A stretch of 64,000 nucleotides of DNA from Lamellibrachia columna (taxonomy: Eukaryota > Annelida > Polychaeta > Sabellida > Siboglinidae), in contig OY759272.1 of NCBI GenBank assembly GCA_963662155.1, positions 47,893,899 to 47,957,898 on the forward strand, written 5' to 3'. Both the position numbers and the translations under genes were made by a program. The notes under the pieces are model-generated. The model was not told the DNA's origin. It searched no databases and worked only from the letters and a program-made list of their open reading frames with translations. Positions 49,967 through 60,688 of the stretch are shown here, piece after piece (position 1 is the first letter of the stretch; the number at the start of each line of letters is the position of its first letter).

Positions 49967-52828
49967 CTACTTATAGCCCGCCCTCCTGAGATATGTGTCA
50001 ACCTTGTTTTTAAACATATTCACGCTGCTAGCAGTTACACAATCTGTAGACAATTTGTTCCATTCATTTATTGTCCTCTGTGAGAACGAGTGCTTCCTGA
50101 TGTCCAATCTACATTGATCCTTTACTAATTTTACCTCATGTCCTCTAGTTCTGCTATCCTTCTTGAGTGAGAAAAACATATTTCTATCAATATTTTCATA
50201 CCCATTCAATATCTTAAAAACTTCAATCTGATCTCCTCTTAACCTCCTTGTCTCTAGAGTTGTTAAACCACATTCTTTCAGGCGTTCTTCATAACTAAGG
50301 TCTCTCAGTTCTGGAATCATTTTAGTTGCTCTCCTTTGTATGCGTTCAAGCGTATCTATATCCTTCTTACGATATGGTCTCCATGCTTGTATACAGTATT
50401 CTACATGAGGTCTAACTATTGCTTTATAAAGAGGTATAATTAACATTTTTCCCTTGTATGTTATGTTTCTTCTAATCAATCCAAGAATTTGATTACCCTT
50501 TGAAGCTGCAATACCACACTGCTCTGAAACTTTCATATCAGCGCTTATTGTAACTCCTAAGTCCTTTTCTTTTACAGTAGTACCCAGAACAGTATCTCCC
50601 ATTTTATAGTTTACATTCAAGTTCCTATGTCCTGTATGTAGGCATTTACATTTCCCAAAATTGAACAACATCTGCCATTTCTCAGACCATTTCACTAATC
50701 TGTCTAGATCGTTTTGTAAATGTTGTTTATCACCATCAGTATTAACCTTTCTAAACAGTTTTGTGTCATCCGCAAATTTCAGTACGTTACTTGTTATACT
50801 GTCGTCCAAGTCATTGATATAAATTAAGAATAATATAGGTCCTAATACTGATCCTTGAGGTACCCCACTCAAAACCGATTTCCAATTTGAAACTTCTCCA
50901 TCTACTACAACTCGTTGTCTTCTGTCAGTCAGCCATTGTTCTATCCAGTCAGTTATGCTATCCCCGATACCATGGGCTTTTAATTTAAGTAGTAATCTTT
51001 GATGTGGCACTTTGTCAAAAGCTTTCTGAAAATCTAAGTAGATAATATCTACTGGCGATCCCACGTCTATCCACTTAGTGATTTCTTCCAAAAAACATAA
51101 CATATTTGTTAAGCATGACCTCGCTTTAAGGAATCCATGTTGAAATGAATTTAATAATTTATGCTTAACGAGGAATTCCACCATATGGTCTTTAATTAAC
51201 CTTTCTAATAATTTACAAATCACTGACGTTAAACTCACTGGTCTGTAATTCTCTGACTTATTTCTCGAACCCTTTTTAAATAATGGTATGATGTTTGCTT
51301 CTTTCCATTCAAACGGAACAACTCCCTCTTTTAATGACAAGTTGAATACTCTTGCAAGTGGTATACTGATTTGTTCTACTGTTTCCATTAGTAATTTTGG
51401 AGGAATCCCATCCACTCCCGGTGATTTGTTATCCTTCATTGCCTTTATTTTCTTAGCTACCAATTCTGGAGTTACAACTAACGGACCTAAATAGTCAGAT
51501 TTAGCCCCCTGAAATTTAGCATCAGCAACTGGTAATGAACTAATATCTTCTTTGGTAAACACTGAACTGAAGTAACCATTTAGGTCTTCCGCCATTAAAA
51601 ACCCCTGTGATATTATATTTCCAGCACTGTCTTCTAGAGGTCCAACCTTGTCTTGTACGTTTTGTTTACTCCTGACATATGCATAAAAACTCTTGCTGTC
51701 ATTTTTTATGTTACATGCTAGTTTTTGCTCATAGCTTCTTTTAGATTGTCTGATTTCAGTTGTAGCTGCATTAAGTGCCTCTTTGTATTTTGCATAGTCT
51801 TCGTCCTTTCTGGTACGCCTATAAACCCTCCACATAGTTTGTTTTAGCATTATTTTTCTAATAGCCTCTTTTGACAAGTGTTTCTTTCTACACCGTTTTC
51901 CTTGTTTTTGGAAGGGAACAAATTTATCGATGATATATTTTAGAATATTCCAACATTCAATTGCGGTCTTATTCATCAGCATGTTATTCCAATCTAGCTT
52001 TGCTAAGTATTTTCTCATATCTTTGTAGTTACCTTTGTGGAAGTTTCTCTTGTACGTTTTCTTATTTTTACTTTCTGATTTTACATTGATGTCAAAATGT
52101 ATTTGATTATGGTCACTATTACCCAATGGTTCAAATATTTTTACATTGTCCACTAATTCTTTTTGTGATGACAAAACTATATCTAATACATTTTCTCCCC
52201 TGGTTGGTTCTAGTACGTGCTGAGTAAGAAAGCTATCCTGGATTAAAAATAGAAATTGTTGGTCCTCAATCCCTGTGCTCTCTAGAGAATTCCATTGTAT
52301 GTGTCCATGCTTAAAATCTCCCATTATGATACATTCCCCTTTACTAACTTCCTTTATAGCGTTTTTTATTTTTGTGTTGTCCTCTTCATTTATGTTTGGA
52401 CTTCGGTAAACTAATCCAATAGTTAATTTTGATTTTCCTGAAACAATTTTGCACCAAACAGCTTCATCGCAATCTGCTTCCCTTTCTAGTTTTATTTCAT
52501 AAGCCTGAATAGATTCTTTAACATATAAAATAACTCCCCCGCCCCTTCTTCCTATTCGATCTTTCCTAAACATTACATATCCTGTCAGTCCTAATTCAGC
52601 ATCTGTTATATCTATGTTGGCCCATGATTCAGTTATACCAATTATGTGAGGGTCAATATCTTCTACCATAATGTTTAATTCGTTTTTCTTATTTACTATG
52701 CTCCTTGCATTTAAACATATGCATCTATAACCTTTTTCAGAGATGTTTTTTGGATGATTTGATATTGGTTTATCTGTGCTAGTGGCCTCTTGTTCTGCTT
52801 GAGACACCTCTAGGTAACCCCCCTGCAC
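49967..52828 (-). CDS. CR1-like LINE ORF2, endonuclease-reverse transcriptase, ~953 aa
   Basis: Apurinic endonuclease domain first (CICLNARSIVNKKNELN, ITESWANID, GGGVILYVKES, GLVYRSPN, IIMGDFKHGHIQW, NSDHNQIHF), then the reverse transcriptase ([81 protein letters not shown]) and a C-terminal tail. The frame has no ATG before the endonuclease: the codon at 52828 is GTG and the frame opens at a TAA at 52847-52849, overlapping ORF1's end. It is in the -1 frame to ORF1, as expected for frameshifting. The catalytic Asn of GDFN is Lys here, while the related copy at 41.5 kb keeps Asn. Confidence 0.93.
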   Translation of the reverse strand: MQGGYLEVSQAEQEATSTDKPISNHPKNISEKGYRCICLNARSIVNKKNELNIMVEDIDPHIIGITESWANIDITDAELGLTGYVMFRKDRIGRRGGGVILYVKESIQAYEIKLEREADCDEAVWCKIVSGKSKLTIGLVYRSPNINEEDNTKIKNAIKEVSKGECIIMGDFKHGHIQWNSLESTGIEDQQFLFLIQDSFLTQHVLEPTRGENVLDIVLSSQKELVDNVKIFEPLGNSDHNQIHFDINVKSESKNKKTYKRNFHKGNYKDMRKYLAKLDWNNMLMNKTAIECWNILKYIIDKFVPFQKQGKRCRKKHLSKEAIRKIMLKQTMWRVYRRTRKDEDYAKYKEALNAATTEIRQSKRSYEQKLACNIKNDSKSFYAYVRSKQNVQDKVGPLEDSAGNIISQGFLMAEDLNGYFSSVFTKEDISSLPVADAKFQGAKSDYLGPLVVTPELVAKKIKAMKDNKSPGVDGIPPKLLMETVEQISIPLARVFNLSLKEGVVPFEWKEANIIPLFKKGSRNKSENYRPVSLTSVICKLLERLIKDHMVEFLVKHKLLNSFQHGFLKARSCLTNMLCFLEEITKWIDVGSPVDIIYLDFQKAFDKVPHQRLLLKLKAHGIGDSITDWIEQWLTDRRQRVVVDGEVSNWKSVLSGVPQGSVLGPILFLIYINDLDDSITSNVLKFADDTKLFRKVNTDGDKQHLQNDLDRLVKWSEKWQMLFNFGKCKCLHTGHRNLNVNYKMGDTVLGTTVKEKDLGVTISADMKVSEQCGIAASKGNQILGLIRRNITYKGKMLIIPLYKAIVRPHVEYCIQAWRPYRKKDIDTLERIQRRATKMIPELRDLSYEERLKECGLTTLETRRLRGDQIEVFKILNGYENIDRNMFFSLKKDSRTRGHEVKLVKDQCRLDIRKHSFSQRTINEWNKLSTDCVTASSVNMFKNKVDTYLRRAGYK

Positions 52829-52830
52829 TT

Positions 52831-52840
52831 CTAGTTTAAA
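52831..52840 (-). promoter_or_regulatory. Putative -1 ribosomal frameshift site T TTA AAC TAG
   Basis: In the ORF1 frame the last codons are TTA AAC followed by TAG, preceded by T. This is the X XXY YYZ form, identical to a highly efficient slippery heptamer known from other systems. A slip of -1 puts the ribosome on CTA GAA GTG, exactly the ORF2 frame. I found no convincing downstream stem by eye. Confidence 0.75.
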
Positions 52841-54048
52841 GAATGTTTACTTCCAAAAATATTTGTCATTGTACCCAAGTCACTATCTACTGCTGCTGAA
52901 AGTTTGTCCGCGAATACTGCCGCCCCCTTTCCACTTAAATGAAGCCCATCCTTCATGTACATATCAGCCCTCCCAACAAAACTTCCCCATAAATCCACAA
53001 ATCCAACTTCCTCTTCCCTACATAACTTCTGGACTAACATGTTAATTGCCATCCCCCGACAATTTCGATATTTGTGACCCCTCCTGCCCATTACAGGTAA
53101 AATCCCTGACAGTATTACCTGCTCAACCCGCGTCTGTTTTGGTGTTCTGACCAACTGCCTATATTTCCTAACTATGGCAGTTGTACCCTCCATCTCTACG
53201 TTATTTGTCCCTACGTGTACTAAAACAGATCCACCCTTACCCGAGCTTACGATGTTTTTTACCCTCTCAGTTATCGCCTCTATTTTGGCTCCAGGCAAGC
53301 AGACCACCACATCATCTCCCTTGTTTAAGACTCTGTCGGTCTTCCTAACTATCGAATCCCCCACAAGCACGCTCGCTCTCTTCCTCACCCCCTCTATCAC
53401 TGCTGCAGAATAACTCTTCCGTTCGATCCCCTCCATCACATTCAGTCCTGACCCCTTCCCTCCTGTCTCCTTTGCTCCTGTCTCCCCCACTTCCCACTCC
53501 TTTGCTCTTGTCTCTCCCACTTCCCTCTCCTTCACTCCGGTTGTTTTCCCTCCCGTCTCCCCCACTCCCTTCTCCTTCCCTCCTGTCTCCCCCACTCCCT
53601 TCTCCTTCCCTCCTGTCTCCCCTACTCCCCTCTCCTTCGCTCCGGTTGTCTTCCCTCCCGTTCCTTTCCTTCCCGTCTCCTTACGTCCTGTCTCCCTACG
53701 ACCTGTCACCTTCCCTCCTCTCAGCTTCCTCCCAGGCTGCGGTGAGCTCTCCCTAGCATCTCTTGTGTCTTTCCCCACTTTATCATCTACTGTTCCCCCA
53801 CCGGAACTACTGGCACAACCCCCCTGTTCCCTTCCCACCATTGCCACAACGAGCAGCCTCAGCTCTTCCAACTCCACCTCTAGTTCCTTCATCTTCGTAC
53901 ATCCCCTACACTCAAAACTAAAACTATCTGCCTGGACCTCAGCCCAGGACTTCTCGCACCCAGACTTAATGAAGTCCACCCAGTTACTGCAACTGCCACA
54001 AATTAAGTGCCTTGTGGCCTTTAACTGCCGTTTGCAAGGCGCCATCAT
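52831..54048 (-). CDS. CR1-like LINE ORF1, SGNH esterase-type, 405 aa
   Basis: Starts MMAPCKRQLK. Residues 20-55 carry CGSC...C...CRGC, a possible zinc finger; a short acidic helix follows. Residues 100-190 are a low-complexity KETG/GVGETGGKE repeat region. The C-terminal half is an SGNH (GDSL-type) hydrolase: VLVGDSIVRK (block I with the Ser), VHVGTNN (block III) and KDGLHLSGKG (Asp and His of block V). CR1-clade ORF1 proteins with such esterase domains are known and are thought to bind RNA or membranes. The frame ends TCT TTA AAC TAG, which forms the T TTA AAC slippery heptamer immediately before the stop. Confidence 0.93.
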   Translation of the reverse strand: MMAPCKRQLKATRHLICGSCSNWVDFIKSGCEKSWAEVQADSFSFECRGCTKMKELEVELEELRLLVVAMVGREQGGCASSSGGGTVDDKVGKDTRDARESSPQPGRKLRGGKVTGRRETGRKETGRKGTGGKTTGAKERGVGETGGKEKGVGETGGKEKGVGETGGKTTGVKEREVGETRAKEWEVGETGAKETGGKGSGLNVMEGIERKSYSAAVIEGVRKRASVLVGDSIVRKTDRVLNKGDDVVVCLPGAKIEAITERVKNIVSSGKGGSVLVHVGTNNVEMEGTTAIVRKYRQLVRTPKQTRVEQVILSGILPVMGRRGHKYRNCRGMAINMLVQKLCREEEVGFVDLWGSFVGRADMYMKDGLHLSGKGAAVFADKLSAAVDSDLGTMTNIFGSKHSLN

Positions 54049-54250
54049 ACAATTTAGTTTTAATTAGTTTGCAACGTTAGCCTTGAATAAGGCTGTTTTT
54101 GTGATCAAAAGAACACTTTAGTCTAATATACTTGCTAACTGTGTCTTCTATTAACCTCGCATGAGAAAAAAAACCTGCCACCTAGCGAATACGGAGAACA
54201 CTGTGTAACAAAACAAAGAATTCAGTGTGTACTAATTTACGCTAAATATT

Positions 54251-54790
54251 GCCAATGGTAAACCTCTTTATCAAGATTTAAGTGTATTCTGTCAACTAAT
54301 TCAGAATTTACCAGTTCAGTAGAATATTCAGCTCTGAAACCATACTGATTTAGGTGGAGTAGCTTATTAAGAGTGAGATAGTGGAATACTTGAGTATAAA
54401 TTTTTTTTCAAAGACTTTCGATATGCACGGCAGAAGAGATATTGGTCTGTAATTGTTGAAATTATGATTATCTTTTTTTGTGGATGGGAACAACTTTAGC
54501 AATTTTATATTTTTGAGAGAATTTTCAACTAAGTATAGATCGATTAATTATACTGGTAAGGGGTTTGGCAATGACATTAACAGAAGCTTTCAGTAAGATT
54601 CAAGAAATGTTGTCATTTCCCATACATCTTTTTGACTTTAAGTTATTTATTATATTTTTTATGTAATTTTCACTGACAGGTGTAAATTGGAAGTTAGTTA
54701 TTTTATTGTGTGAATTGTGTGAATTTAGAATTGTTTCGTATGCATTGTATATGGTTATAAAATGTTACTCATTGACTTGGTGACATGTTG
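54251..54790 (-). pseudogene. Old LINE remnant, upstream part (right of CR1 insertion)
   Basis: Decayed RT-type sequence on the minus strand, the upstream continuation of the remnant ending at 49863. It is recognisable through the LAIF|LDLSKAF junction restored when the CR1 insertion is removed, and through LINE-like text further upstream. Heavily mutated. Confidence 0.7.
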
Positions 54791-55880
54791 ACACCAAGAA
54801 CAGTTTGTGTTTCAATGTCGCCACGATTAGAGAGTAAGATGTTCAGAATAGCGGTGAGTTCTCGTGGAGGTTAACATGGAGGGTGTTACTGGCGTATGAC
54901 GGGGTGGTTGCCATGGAGACCGTATAGTGCAAGACAGGTGGTCCACTGGTGTCCTCTCACATGTCGCCTGGTGCGCACCGTTGGTTAGTTGTGTGTTGCT
55001 ATCAATAGCTATTATTATTATTACCATCTTTATTCGGACTCATGATATGTTTGGCAAGCATTATTTCTTGGCTTGAATACCATTTTAATGACCGCCAAGT
55101 TGTAACAAATACCATATGACCCATCATATGTGTTTAAACCGATGTTCAACAATAACAGGGTACCCTCTCACGCATGATATAAACAAATGGCACTGATATG
55201 ATATATACAAATTTTACTAAATAAGTTTTTGCTAGTAGTTACTTATCCCTGTTGACCTTTTGACCCACTAACCAATGCAAATGTCATGATTTACTTAGAA
55301 GAGCGACTACACTGAACCACGAGATCACAGGCAGCACGCACCAAACAAAGTGTCTCAGTCTTTGTGAGTTGTTTCATCATAAAATATGAAGTATAAGATT
55401 CTTAATTTAGATGTATTTTGAAATAGAAAAATTCACAGAATTTGGTCATTTTAATTATACAAAACCCACAACTAGCTCTGTATTAGTCAACCAATGAAAG
55501 GCATTGCACATGAACCTTTAACAGCTGCGGTTATAAACTGATAGTGTCATTGTTACCAAGTTTTGACATACAAATTACCGACTTGACCTTGTGACTGGTT
55601 TCTGAAGATTACTGTAGCTCTGTCTGTTGCTTCATAATGGCACTAGTCTCAGAAATGACTGTCATCAGTCCTCGATACTAGTTGATGTGCAGCTGCAACC
55701 TGTAGTGGTTATGTAAATATTTTGTAATTATCTGTACAATTAATGAGTAATAAATGTGTACAAAGATGTATTTACACACTGTTCATTGTATCGTTTTATG
55801 CAAACTGTATACTAATTTTGAGGATTGCAAATGAAAAAATCACTTGTGATGCATGTATAGAGCTAATCAATGCACTTCTA
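54791..55880. other. Intergenic spacer, no feature recognised
   Basis: About 1.1 kb without repeats or conserved coding blocks that I can identify. Confidence 0.4.
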
Positions 55881-55885
55881 CTAAC

Positions 55886-56095
55886 TTAGACACAGATCTA
55901 CACACAGAATGGACCCAAGTGTGTTACTTCCCCTGACACAGATCTACTCACAAAATGGACCCAAGTGTGTTACTTCCCCTGACACAGATCTACACACAGA
56001 ATGGACCCAAGTGTGTTACTTCCCCTGACACAGATTTACACGTAGAATGGACCCAAATGTGTTACTTCCCCTGACACAGACCCACACGTAGAATG
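55886..56095. repeat. 46-bp tandem repeat
   Basis: Four to five copies of GACACAGATCTACACACAGA, ATGGACCCAAGTGTGTTACT, TCCCCT, the last ones diverged. Confidence 0.94.
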
Positions 56096-56487
56096 GGGGT
56101 TGCTTTCCTATAGCAATGTGCTCTTTGAATTGTGATCCCTACTACTGAAATGTGACTTCCATCCTAAACAATTGTTCTAAACAATTGTTATAACAATAAT
56201 TTTTGAACTGCAGTTTAAAGAATAAATAATTAACAAAGGTAAAAAAATCTCTCACTGACACGTGTATCCGTGCACATGGCATATGACACAGAATGTTAAG
56301 TGAAGTAAAACGTCAACACGTTTAAAATGTTTTGTCAATATGTTTACAAACACACATTGATCATACAATAAGCACACCGCTCCAAGCACGGAGCACGACA
56401 GGAGCGCGCTCCGTCAAGCGGCAGCCAGCATCTTTAATATAATCATAACCATAAATGTAATTGAGTTGAGTATGGTAAAGGCAAATT

Positions 56488-57000
56488 CTCATATAGCATG
56501 GCATCCAGTCCTTACGACCGTCCGCAGTGCTTTACACTTCCACCTGATCATTCGAATATCAACTTGACGTCTCGGTGAAGCATTCAGCCAAGCAGTAATT
56601 CCAATATATTTAACAACACATATTATACATATTATACGGATACCGCTCCAAGCACGGAGCATGCCAGGAGCACACTCCGTCAAGCGGCATCCAGCATCTT
56701 TAACGAAACCGAAACCATCCATTTGATTAAATAGACCACAACAAAAGTACGTTTTTATATAGCGCAGTACCCAGTCCACTCAAAACACTTCACCTCCTGG
56801 CACAACTGTTCATTCCAATCACAAGGCAATACTAACTTAACTTCTTGTGGAAGCATTCAGCCATGTAATGATTACTGCACAAAGACTACTTGGTCATTTA
56901 TATCCACCACTGTCTAAAGCCAGGTACTGGGGTACACAGCAATGAGGAGAGAACGAAATTGCCCAAGCTTTGAACAGGCAGGAGGAGGATATGAACCACT
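56488..57000. repeat. Dispersed SINE-like repeat, copies 2 and 3
   Basis: Two further divergent copies (56488-56600 and 56745-57000) of the repeat at 12468. Between them and before them, a GCTCCAAGCACGGAGCA segment occurs twice (56382 and 56645), suggesting a segmental duplication of about 260 bp. Confidence 0.55.
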
Positions 57001-57020
57001 ATCCTTTCGTTTGTCCCACG

Positions 57021-57505
57021 CCCCCAACGATCATGATGATTTGGTTGTCACTGATGATCGCCCCAACGATCGTGATGATTTGGTTGTCACTGATGATCGC
57101 CCCAACGATCGTGATGATTTGGTTGTTACTGATGATCGCCCCAACGATCATGATGATTTGGTTGTCATTGATGATTGCCCCAACGATCATGATGATTTGG
57201 TTGTCATTGATGATCGCCCCAACGATCGTGATGATTTGATTGTCACCGATGATCGCCCCAACAATCGTGATGATTTGGCTGTCACTGATGATTGCCCCAA
57301 CGATCATGATGATTTGGTTGTCACTGATGATCGCCCCAATGATCGTGATGATTTGGTTGTCACTGATGATCGCCCCAACAATCGTGATGATTTGGTTGCC
57401 ACTGATGATCGCGCCAACGATCGTGATGATTTGGCTGTCACTGATGATCACCCCAACGATCGTGATGATTTGGTTGTCACTGATGATCACTCCCAACAAT
57501 TGTGA
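57021..57505. repeat. 39-bp minisatellite
   Basis: About 12-13 copies of CCCAACGATCGTGATGATTT, GGTTGTCACTGATGATCGC. 39 is divisible by three, so both strands show long open frames that are probably meaningless. Confidence 0.95.
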
Positions 57506-57649
57506 CTCACAGCTCAACACGACGTCTCTGTGAAACATTCAGCCATGCCACCATAACTGCGCAGACTCTTCACGTAGCTTCACTATATCTAGTGAAGCTG
57601 CGTGCAGTGAACGAAATTGACCAAGCTTTGAAACAGCAGTAAGAGGATT

Positions 57650-59480
57650 CAAGTTTTTTATGGTTGCCCCAATCCTGATAGTCAGACTCAATGGTCGCCC
57701 CCAACAGTGGTAAGATTGTTGGGGACGGGAGCCGATGGTAGGACTGTGGGGCCAACCACTGATGGCTGCTCCAATCGTTGCCCCAATAGTGATGGTAAAT
57801 GGGCATGATCGTGGTTGAAGCAGCTCATCAGTGATTTGTAGGAGACGGCTTGTGGGCGGCAGTGGCGATCCGTGAGTGGCGGCGGTGGTCCGAGGGCAGC
57901 GGTGGCAGTCAGTGGTCAGCAGTCCATGGGCCAACCACTGATGGCTGCTCCAATCGTTGCCCCAATAGTGATGGTAAATGGGCATGATCGTGGTTGGAAC
58001 AGCTCATCAGTGATTTGTAGGAGACGGCTTGTGGGCGGCAGTGGCGATCCGTGAGTGGCGGCGGCGGTGGTCCGAGGGCAGCAGTGGCGGTCAGTGGTCA
58101 GCAGTCCATGGGCCAACCACTGATGGCTGCTCCAATCGTTGCCCCAATAGAGATGGTAAATGGGCATGATCGTGGTTGGAGCAGCTCATCAGTGATTTGT
58201 AGGAGACGGCTTGTGGGCGGCAGTGGCGATCCGTGAGTGGCGGCGGTGGTCCGAGGGCAGCAGTGGCGGTCAATGGTCAGCAGTCTGTGGGCCAACCACT
58301 GATGGCTGCTCCAATCGTTGCCCCAATAGTGATGGTCAATGGGCATGATCGTGGTTGGAGCAGCTCATCAGTGATTTGTGAGAGACGGCTTGTGGGCGGC
58401 AGTGGCGATCCATGAGCGGCGGCGGTGGTCTGAGGGCAGCGGTGGCGGTCAGTGGTCAGCAGTCCATGGGCCAACCACTGATGGCTGCTCCAATCATTGC
58501 CCCAATAGAGATGGTAAATGGGCATGATCGTGGTTGGAGCAGCTCATCAGTGATTTGTGGGAGAAGGCTTGTAGGCGGCAGTGGCGATCCGTGCGTGATG
58601 GTCTGTGGGCGACGGCTTGTGGGCAGCAGTAGTGGTCCGTTTGAAACGGTCCGTGAACGGCAGCGGCGGTCCGAGGGCAGCAGTCTGTGGGCCAACCACT
58701 GATGGCTGCTCCAATCGTTGCCCCAATAGTGGTGGTAAATGGGCATGATCGTGGTTGGAGCAGCTCATCAGTGATTTGAAGGAGACGGCTTGTGGGCAGC
58801 AGTGGCGATCCGTGGGTGATGGTCCGTGGGCGACGGCTTGTGGGCAGCAGTAGTGGTCCGTTTGAAACGGTCCGTGAGAGGCAGCGGCGGTCCGAGTGCA
58901 GCAGTGGCGGTCAGCAGTCTGTGGGCCAACCACTGATGGCTGCTCCAATCGTTGCCCCAATAGTGATGGTAAATGGGCATGATCGTGGTTGGAGCAGCTC
59001 ATCAGTGATTTGTGGGAGAAGGCTTGTGGGCGGCAGTGGCGATCCGTGCGTGATGGTCCGTGGGCGATGGCTTGTGGGCAGCAGTAGTGGTCCGTTTGAA
59101 ACGGTCCGTGAGCGGCAGCGGCGGTCCGAGGGCAGCAGTGGCGGTCAGCAGTCTGTGGGCCAATCACTGATGGCTGCTCCAATCGTTGCCCCAATAGTGA
59201 TGGTAAATAGGCATGATCGTGGTTGGAGCAGCTTATCAGTGATTTGTAGGAGACGGCTTGTGGGCGGCAGTGGCGATCCGTGAGCGGCAGCGGTGGTCCG
59301 TGGGCGACGGCTTGTGGGCAGCAGTAGTGGTCCGTTGGAGATGGTCCGTGGGCGGTGGTGGCAGTGTGGGGGCGGCCTTGGCGGTCTGTGGCCAGCAGTC
59401 CGTGGGACCAACCACTGATGGCTGCTGCAATCGTTGTCCCAATCATGATGATCAATGGGTATGATCTTGGTTGGAGCAGC
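57650..59480. repeat. Compound tandem array, ~180-bp and longer units
   Basis: About nine to ten units. The basic unit is 179-182 bp with GGCCAACCACTGATGGCTGC, CAATCGTTGCCCCAATAGTG, GGCATGATCGTGGTTGGAGC, GACGGCTTGTGGGCGGCAGT. From 58600 on the units are longer because of an added module with GTCCGTTTGAAACGGTCCGT, itself an inverted repeat. The whole is GC-rich against an AT-rich surrounding. Confidence 0.93.
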
Positions 59481-59660
59481 TCATCGGTGATTCGTGGTCC
59501 GTGGGCAGCATAGTGGTACGTTAGCGGCATGGCGGTCCATGGACGGCATGGCGGTCCATGGGCAGCATGGCGGTCCGTGGGCGGCATGGCGGTCCATGGG
59601 CATCATGGTGGTCCGTGGGCGGCATGGCGGTACGTGGCGGGAATGGCGGTCCGTGAGCTG
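59481..59660. repeat. 15-17 bp GC-rich tandem repeat
   Basis: About nine copies of GGCGGTCCATGGGCAGCAT and variants, directly following the compound array and sharing motifs with it. Confidence 0.9.
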
Positions 59661-60541
59661 CATTTTTAAAATGAACATGAAAATAATTAATATTAATGAT
59701 ATGTGTGTTCTAGCAGTTTTATACATAAACATTATCCTATGTTTTACCACAACTCTGAACTGTCATAGTTGCAGTATCCATGACATTAGTGTTCCACTGA
59801 GAAGACAAGAACACTGCGAACTAACAAAAGTGAGGCTACAACAAGTCTTTCCAGGAACCTTGGACTAACTGACACTGCAAAAATATTTAGTAAAACACAT
59901 TATGTCAGAATTTCACAAAAAAAGACATTACGTTCAGAAGGAAGCATTGTTGAATACAGGCATCCTCAAGTAACCATATGCACACACGAACGATTATACT
60001 AAACTCACAATATCTTGTTCACATAACGTACCTTTAAAGTAAGGATATACTCTGCCAAACAGGTTCATTCAGTTCTACAAAAACAAAAGCACAGTCATAT
60101 ATTTGTTATCAGCTCATATGTTTGTATGTGTCTATGTGTGTGTGCGACTGTGCGTGGGCGCGCGCGTGCATGCCTGCATACATGTTTGTTCCACAGAGTG
60201 GTTTCAAAGAATGTTCGTTCCTTGTACAATAACCTATGCATTTAAGTTAGATGCATATGTCGCCAACAAACTTGCATGGAAATCTGTGGTCTGGGATAGT
60301 CTTAATTTAACATGAAATTATATTCAGGAAAGGAACATGCCGCCAACATTTACTTTTATCTGAAGAGTTAAATTAACAACTTAGTTGATTGTTTACAAAA
60401 CTTATCTAGAGATAGTTAAGTAAGAGCCAATAGTGAAGATACTGATGCCACCTCATAGCGTCTGGGGATGGAGGCTAAACTTAATCTAGACTCGTCGTCA
60501 GATATCATAACAGTAGCTCAGAATTAAATATTGATGTTGTA
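59661..60541. other. Downstream flank of the second gene
   Basis: Probably 3' UTR and intergenic DNA of the minus-strand gene that stops at 60542. A short TG/CG-rich stretch lies at 60118-60180. I did not find a convincing AATAAA on the minus strand near the stop. Confidence 0.35.
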
Positions 60542-60688
60542 CTAACGTAGTTTGGGGATCACGTAGTAGACGTCGCGGTTAACTGCCACATGTCTCTGTC
60601 CATGTTTGATGACATCAGTCGCCAATATCTGCCCAGATTGGAGTCGGCGCACACAGTAGTTAAACGCAAACGGTGCATCAACCGGAAC
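60542..60688 (-). CDS. Terminal exon of an unrecognised gene
   Basis: Phase-0 exon of 48 codons and a TAG stop: VPVDAPFAFNYCVRRLQSGQ, ILATDVIKHGQRHVAVNRDV, YYVIPKLR. The acceptor is CTGAAG|GTT with only a modest pyrimidine tract. The text reads like a well-folded C-terminus rather than noise, and the phase fits the exon at 61593. I do not recognise the protein. Confidence 0.65.
   Translation of the reverse strand, partial: VPVDAPFAFNYCVRRLQSGQILATDVIKHGQRHVAVNRDVYYVIPKLR

Larger units (their letters stand above)
49871..54243 (-). mobile_element. Full-length CR1-like LINE with 7-bp target duplication
   Basis: 4373 bases flanked by AAATATT (49864-49870 and 54244-54250), inserted into an older LINE. 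It has a 195-base 5' UTR, ORF1 (esterase-type), ORF2 (endonuclease and reverse transcriptase) and a 3' UTR that ends in copies of ATCTTGTTAA. Both frames are open, so the insertion is young. Removing it and one duplication joins the host LINE frame into LAIFLDLSKAF, which confirms the boundaries. Confidence 0.93.

Noticed and set aside
53472..53756. Plus-strand Ser/Pro/Leu-rich open frame
   Set aside because: Opposite strand of the low-complexity KETG region of LINE ORF1.
57000..59600. Long open frames on both strands
   Set aside because: They follow the 39-bp and compound arrays and share no feature with known proteins.
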